NCBI GenBank assembly: GCA_013398175.1
Contig: VZRZ01006827.1
Location: 329,073-393,072, forward strand
DNA: 64,000 nucleotides
Direction of reading: 5' to 3'
From: Climacteris rufus
Lineage: Eukaryota > Chordata > Aves > Passeriformes > Climacteridae
Position 1 is the first letter of the stretch. Every line of letters starts with the position of its first letter. Positions 59,881 through 64,000 of the stretch are shown here, piece after piece. A program made the position numbers and the translations under genes. The notes beneath the pieces are model-generated. The model was not told the DNA's origin and searched no databases. It saw only the letters and a program-made list of their open reading frames with translations.

Positions 59881-62800
59881 ATGTTGAAAAGCCATTTTTG
59901 GGGCAGAGATGCTTGACAAAAGACAGCAGGAATTTTCCTCAGGCTCCTGGGTTGCACAACCCAAAATGACTCCTTAGTTCTACTCGCAGTGATACAACCC
60001 TGCTGTATCCTGTAAGCAGCAGCTGATAGACAGAGCAACCAAATGCAAGACACGAGGAGAATGAATGAAGCACTGGGGAAGTCATTTGCTGGACTGAGCA
60101 TTTCAGGAGCTCCAAGATGTGCCACCCCACGGAGTCAAAGCAAGAAGATGAACCTAGGCAAAATTTATGAGTGAATGCAAATTTTATACAAAGTAAAATC
60201 CGAATAGGTTGGAAGAAAGAGCAGTGTGTAACTGAGTGGATTGACTAGGCTGGTGGAGATAAATCACAAGGGCTCACAGATCAAACATTTCTCTTCCAAT
60301 GCATTCCTCCCAGGTAAATATTGAATATTTTTCAATCACTCAGTTACAGAGAGGCAATTATTTCACACTCTAGAGCCAATTCTTGCCTCAGTTTTAAAAA
60401 AACCATAAATACCTACTGAAACCTGTAAGGCATGGACAGGAGTGTAAAGTCTTGTCTTGTATGTGCCAGTGCAGCTAATGGGAGAACCCAGCAGAGAGAC
60501 CAAGTGTTTCTCACTGGGAGTTTAAAAAGTAAAGATATTTACTCCTGAAAACATAACAGTATTGAATATTACACTGCAAAAAAACAGATGAACACGAGGG
60601 GAGGGAGCGTGTGACAGAGGAGAGATTCTTAAAAGTATCTGGATTCTCATGATTTTATTTCTTCCAAGGTTTTACTACTAATAAAGCAGATTTTTTTTCC
60701 TTCTCAAGCCTCAACACACACACACACCTTCTCTCCCACCCTTCAGCCCTTGAATGATTTTGGACTTTTTTTTCAAAGATAGCAGAAAACAGCAATTCTG
60801 GGACAAAACTGTATTTCAAAAAATTATGGTAAAGGATCTGAGAGAATCCAGTAAAACTTAATGGAAGACACAGAAACTGGGAAGAAGTGCTATCTTATCA
60901 CTGAGAGAATAAGAACAGCAAGAGAACACATCTTTTGCTAGTTGACTTTTCAGTTGAAAAAAATTGGTTGTCAGAATGAAATTTGCCTTCTCAATCAGTC
61001 AATAATATGGAGCAAAATTTTTTCCTACTGAGAAGAATTTATACAAATGAAGTCCAGCCTCTCTCTAACACTTACATAAAACACTACATTGTTATGCCTT
61101 ATGCTTTGAAGAAAATATTCTATTGGTAATCTTCTACTGAATTTTATTACCAGGTATCTTTTTAACTGTAGAGAAAAATCAAATAAATGTTTTAAAAGTA
61201 GATATTGTGAAAGTGTCAGTATTTCTGTGGCATGGAGGGCTCCAAGCCAACAATGCTGGGGAACAAAATGGGAATTAATTCTCTCTTCAGTATTCCTGGT
61301 AGTCATTGTAATTTGATCATACTTGAGGGATTTACTCTTTATTCAGCAATACACAAAAAGTTCCCAGTACCATATAGGCTGGGTGTACAATTAGGATAGT
61401 TTGGTTTACTTGTATCTTGTTTTTTTCCGAAAAGCAACAATTCCCCAGTAGAGCCACAGTTACAGGGGAGCTTTGCCGAGAGCTTGTGCACACCTTGCAC
61501 CCTGGCACAGGTAAGTGGCTTCAGTTCTAACGAAAACTTTCAAGGTGGGGAAACCAGTGATGGGTGATAAACTATAGGAAAAGGTTTGATACACACACCC
61601 ATTCTGTCAAGAAAGAACAATTTGTTTTGTCTGTGTAACACTCTGGTCATCAGACAGGCACTGACCAATTTGGAAATACCCAGCAAAGAAGTAAAGAACT
61701 GTCAATAAGATGTCTGTTTAAAGGGGAGATGGTCCTTTAAAACAAGACTATAGGAGTTAATTTTAACAGAACAAGTTGCTACATTAAAAGGCTGTGTGAT
61801 CTTGAGCCTACAGGAAACATCACAGAAGCCATCACAACACCTAAATGAATTTAGAAAAGGCATAGCAAGTACAGGTAGTGTTTTATGTAAGGGCATAGCA
61901 ATTCCCTTCTGATCTTCAGACTGTCTGTATATCCTGTAGGATAAACAAACATGGGTCTCTCAGATTTAAATATATCCCTCCAAAGCCATCAGAAAACTAC
62001 AACTTTTGAAAACCCTTTTAGCCCCCAACTGTAGCTGCTCTTACCAATTAATATGTGAGTGCTCTGCCTACACAGATGGAGTAAAACCTATTCCTTGAGG
62101 GCAAAGAGATGGACAGTACTAGTGAGCAGAGGTATGAATTTATTTAACTGGAAGAAGCAGAATGAACCTCAAGCATTCTGGAGTGAACCTCTGGAGCAAT
62201 CAGCATCATGGCCCGCCTTGGGTGGGGCTGGTATTTACAGAAAAGCATTCTAGGAAATGTTGGGTTTTTTTGTGAAAGATTCCCATCAGTTCACATTCAC
62301 TCTGCAAGAAGTGCGAATGCATAAATGTAACCTTAATTATTCCTAACATGGCTCTAGGCCAGCTACCTCCTCCTGCAAATTAAATAAAAAGACAGCACAG
62401 AAAGTTGAAAGCAGTATTTGAAAAAACAAGCTGAGGGTGTGAAAGAAGAGGGGCAGGTGGCAGTGCAGATGCTGCCATGCAAGGCCTGGAGGGAGCTGCT
62501 CTGCAAGAGCATGTTGGAGAGGAGACGGGGAAGAGCATTCTCCTCAGTGTGCAATCCGCAGTGATGTTAATTCCAGCAGCAGCAAAGATCCAACTGCAAC
62601 AAATGGAGGAACTTCATAACTCTCTGGGGAAAAATGTGTTTCAAGGCAGGGCATCTGAGCTGAATAAGACTTCTATTTCATTAGGAGGACCATAAAAGCA
62701 ATGTGCTCAGGCAGGCCTTCCTCCCTGAGTGAGTTGGGAGGACACAGCCAGGACAATAAATTAAGCAGTTATTTACCACAGCAGCATGTGTGTATGTGTG

Positions 62801-64000
62801 CATTCACAGTTAAGTTTGCCTCAAAGTTACAGAACTTAAATGAGTTAAGAGATTTTAGAAAACATGCAAAAATAATGGGAAATTGTTCATGTTTTCCACT
62901 GACATCAATCTTAGTCAGCTAGTGAGAGAGGCACAATCCTGCCCAGTGAAAATCACATACAAGACATTAAAAAAACCAATCTAGAATTATCTAAACTCTA
63001 ATCCCAGTTCTGAAAACATGAGTTTCCACTATGGCTGAGAATAAGACTATGATTTCTGTGCAACTGAACTCCACAGATGAAAAATGGTGCATGGTAGGAA
63101 TTCCAAAGCCCATGTATCATCCTTGGCTTTTGTAATTTTCACAATCATCCCACCTGTACAGCCAGAGCTCACCTGCAATGTTCCAACTGCTACACACTTC
63201 CATGGTGCTTCCTTTATGTTTCATGATTATACTTGTTATCTTGCCAGTTTCCTAAACTGGTACGACATGCGTACTGGTGAGATACACGGATGTTGCTGAA
63301 CAACACAAAGGCCAAATGAGAGCATTAACAGCCCAATCTCTAAAAAAATAAAACCTGAAACTGCATAAAGCAACCATTAAAGTTTCTTCCCAAAATTAAG
63401 GCATTTCATAGAGATGTTACATTTGTTTTAAAGTCAAATTTTCTGAAGGTAAATAAGGTAGTGAAATGTGCCAACAAGGTGCATGAATTACTTCAACTCT
63501 GCTCATTAGTGACCAAAGTGATCACATTGTCACAGACAAGGTAAATTCTGATTTCTCTTCAGTGTCACTATGTGCTACAGCTCTGCATTTCCATATCCTG
63601 ATTTGTTTGGATTTCTTTCAAGTCTGACCTTAATTCTGAGTATTTCCTGGGTTTATAATACTTAGCTTGGGGATATTTACAACATACCTTTCATATATTT
63701 TGTCCTCAATAACTGAATGTATTCTTAACCTTAATTCCATTTTAACATTGCAAAACAGAAACAATGTACCTTTATTACATTGAAAATTTCATGCACAAAC
63801 AACAAGCAAGCAGCCCAATGAATGCTATCTTGCAGTTTTTCAAATGATTTGCAAATACAAAGTATGTTGATTCTTTAATAATTGTTTATTTTAACTTTTA
63901 TTGCCCAATTCAGGGATACACTCTGGCTACTTAATGCTGTGGTAAAGCAGCACAAAAATAACACAGCCATGTTGAGATGCACGTTCCACTAGAGCATTGC
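59881..64000. other. Intergenic DNA downstream of ELK3, no coding sequence seen
   Basis: No recognisable exon on either strand. In human the next gene is CDK17 on the opposite strand; I looked for its C-terminal coding exon on the minus strand and did not see it, so any CDK17 sequence here would be 3' UTR only. A short (CA)7 lies at 60714-60727. Confidence 0.6.
63771..63902 (-). terminator. Cluster of minus-strand AATAAA signals, candidate 3' end of a convergent gene
   Basis: Minus-strand AATAAA occurs at 63897-63902, 63885-63890 and 63771-63776; the last is followed on that strand by a T/G-rich stretch (TTGTTTCTGTTTTGC). Human gene order (ELK3 + strand, then CDK17 - strand) makes CDK17 the expected owner. 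AATAAA is common in AT-rich DNA, so this is weak. Confidence 0.2.

Noticed and set aside
59646..60130. 159-codon minus-strand frame as a CDK17 exon
   Set aside because: The translation shows no kinase motifs or the expected CDK17 C-terminus and overlaps the inferred ELK3 3' end.
1..64000. tRNA, rRNA, snRNA or microRNA genes and CRISPR arrays
   Set aside because: No cloverleaf with A/B boxes, no rRNA or snRNA core sequence, no long precursor-like hairpin, and no regularly spaced repeats with unique spacers were found by reading.

Overview
This window is vertebrate, almost certainly bird, nuclear DNA. Two LINE copies (14.4-15.1 kb and 23.9-24.2 kb) end in the tandem ATTCTATG-type 3' tail that is the hallmark of avian CR1. 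The DNA is AT-rich with small introns and very few young repeats, and the only protein-coding gene is split by GT-AG introns. The species cannot be told from the sequence. There is no bacterial or viral gene organisation and no CRISPR array.

The one gene I can support is ELK3 (ETS-family ternary complex factor; also called Net or SAP-2), on the + strand. Four coding exons (41768-41974, 49483-50277, 55498-55620, 58267-58365) join in phase 0 into a 407-residue protein, the length of human ELK3 as I remember it. The ETS domain, SRF-binding B-box, SUMO site, CtBP-binding PLNLS motif, MAP-kinase docking sites and C-terminal activation domain are all intact. The non-coding first exon and promoter should lie in the GC- and CpG-rich zone starting near 24.3 kb. 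Most of that zone is a 959-base run of N (25075-26033), so exon 1 cannot be placed exactly.

Layout: 1-24.3 kb is upstream intergenic DNA with two CR1 fragments, two probable ancient repeat relics, a gapped CCTCT microsatellite and homopolymers. 24.3-26.2 kb is the ELK3 CpG island and exon-1 zone. About 26.2-41.77 kb is intron 1, with a GC-rich islet of unknown origin, a 20-bp perfect palindrome and short tandem duplications. 41.77-58.37 kb holds the coding exons and introns 2-4. 58.37-~59.88 kb is the 3' UTR, which ends at an AATAAA that seems to lie inside an ancient SINE/LINE-type tail. From ~59.9 to 64 kb there is no coding sequence. In human the next gene is CDK17 in convergent orientation, and three minus-strand AATAAA signals near 63.8-63.9 kb are candidates for its 3' end.

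I found no undescribed multi-gene system. The points most worth checking are the repeat-derived poly(A) signal, the intron that splits the ERK-docking FQFP motif and stays open for 77 codons when retained, paired ETS motifs in the gene's own CpG island, the intron 1 GC islet, and two strong inverted repeats.
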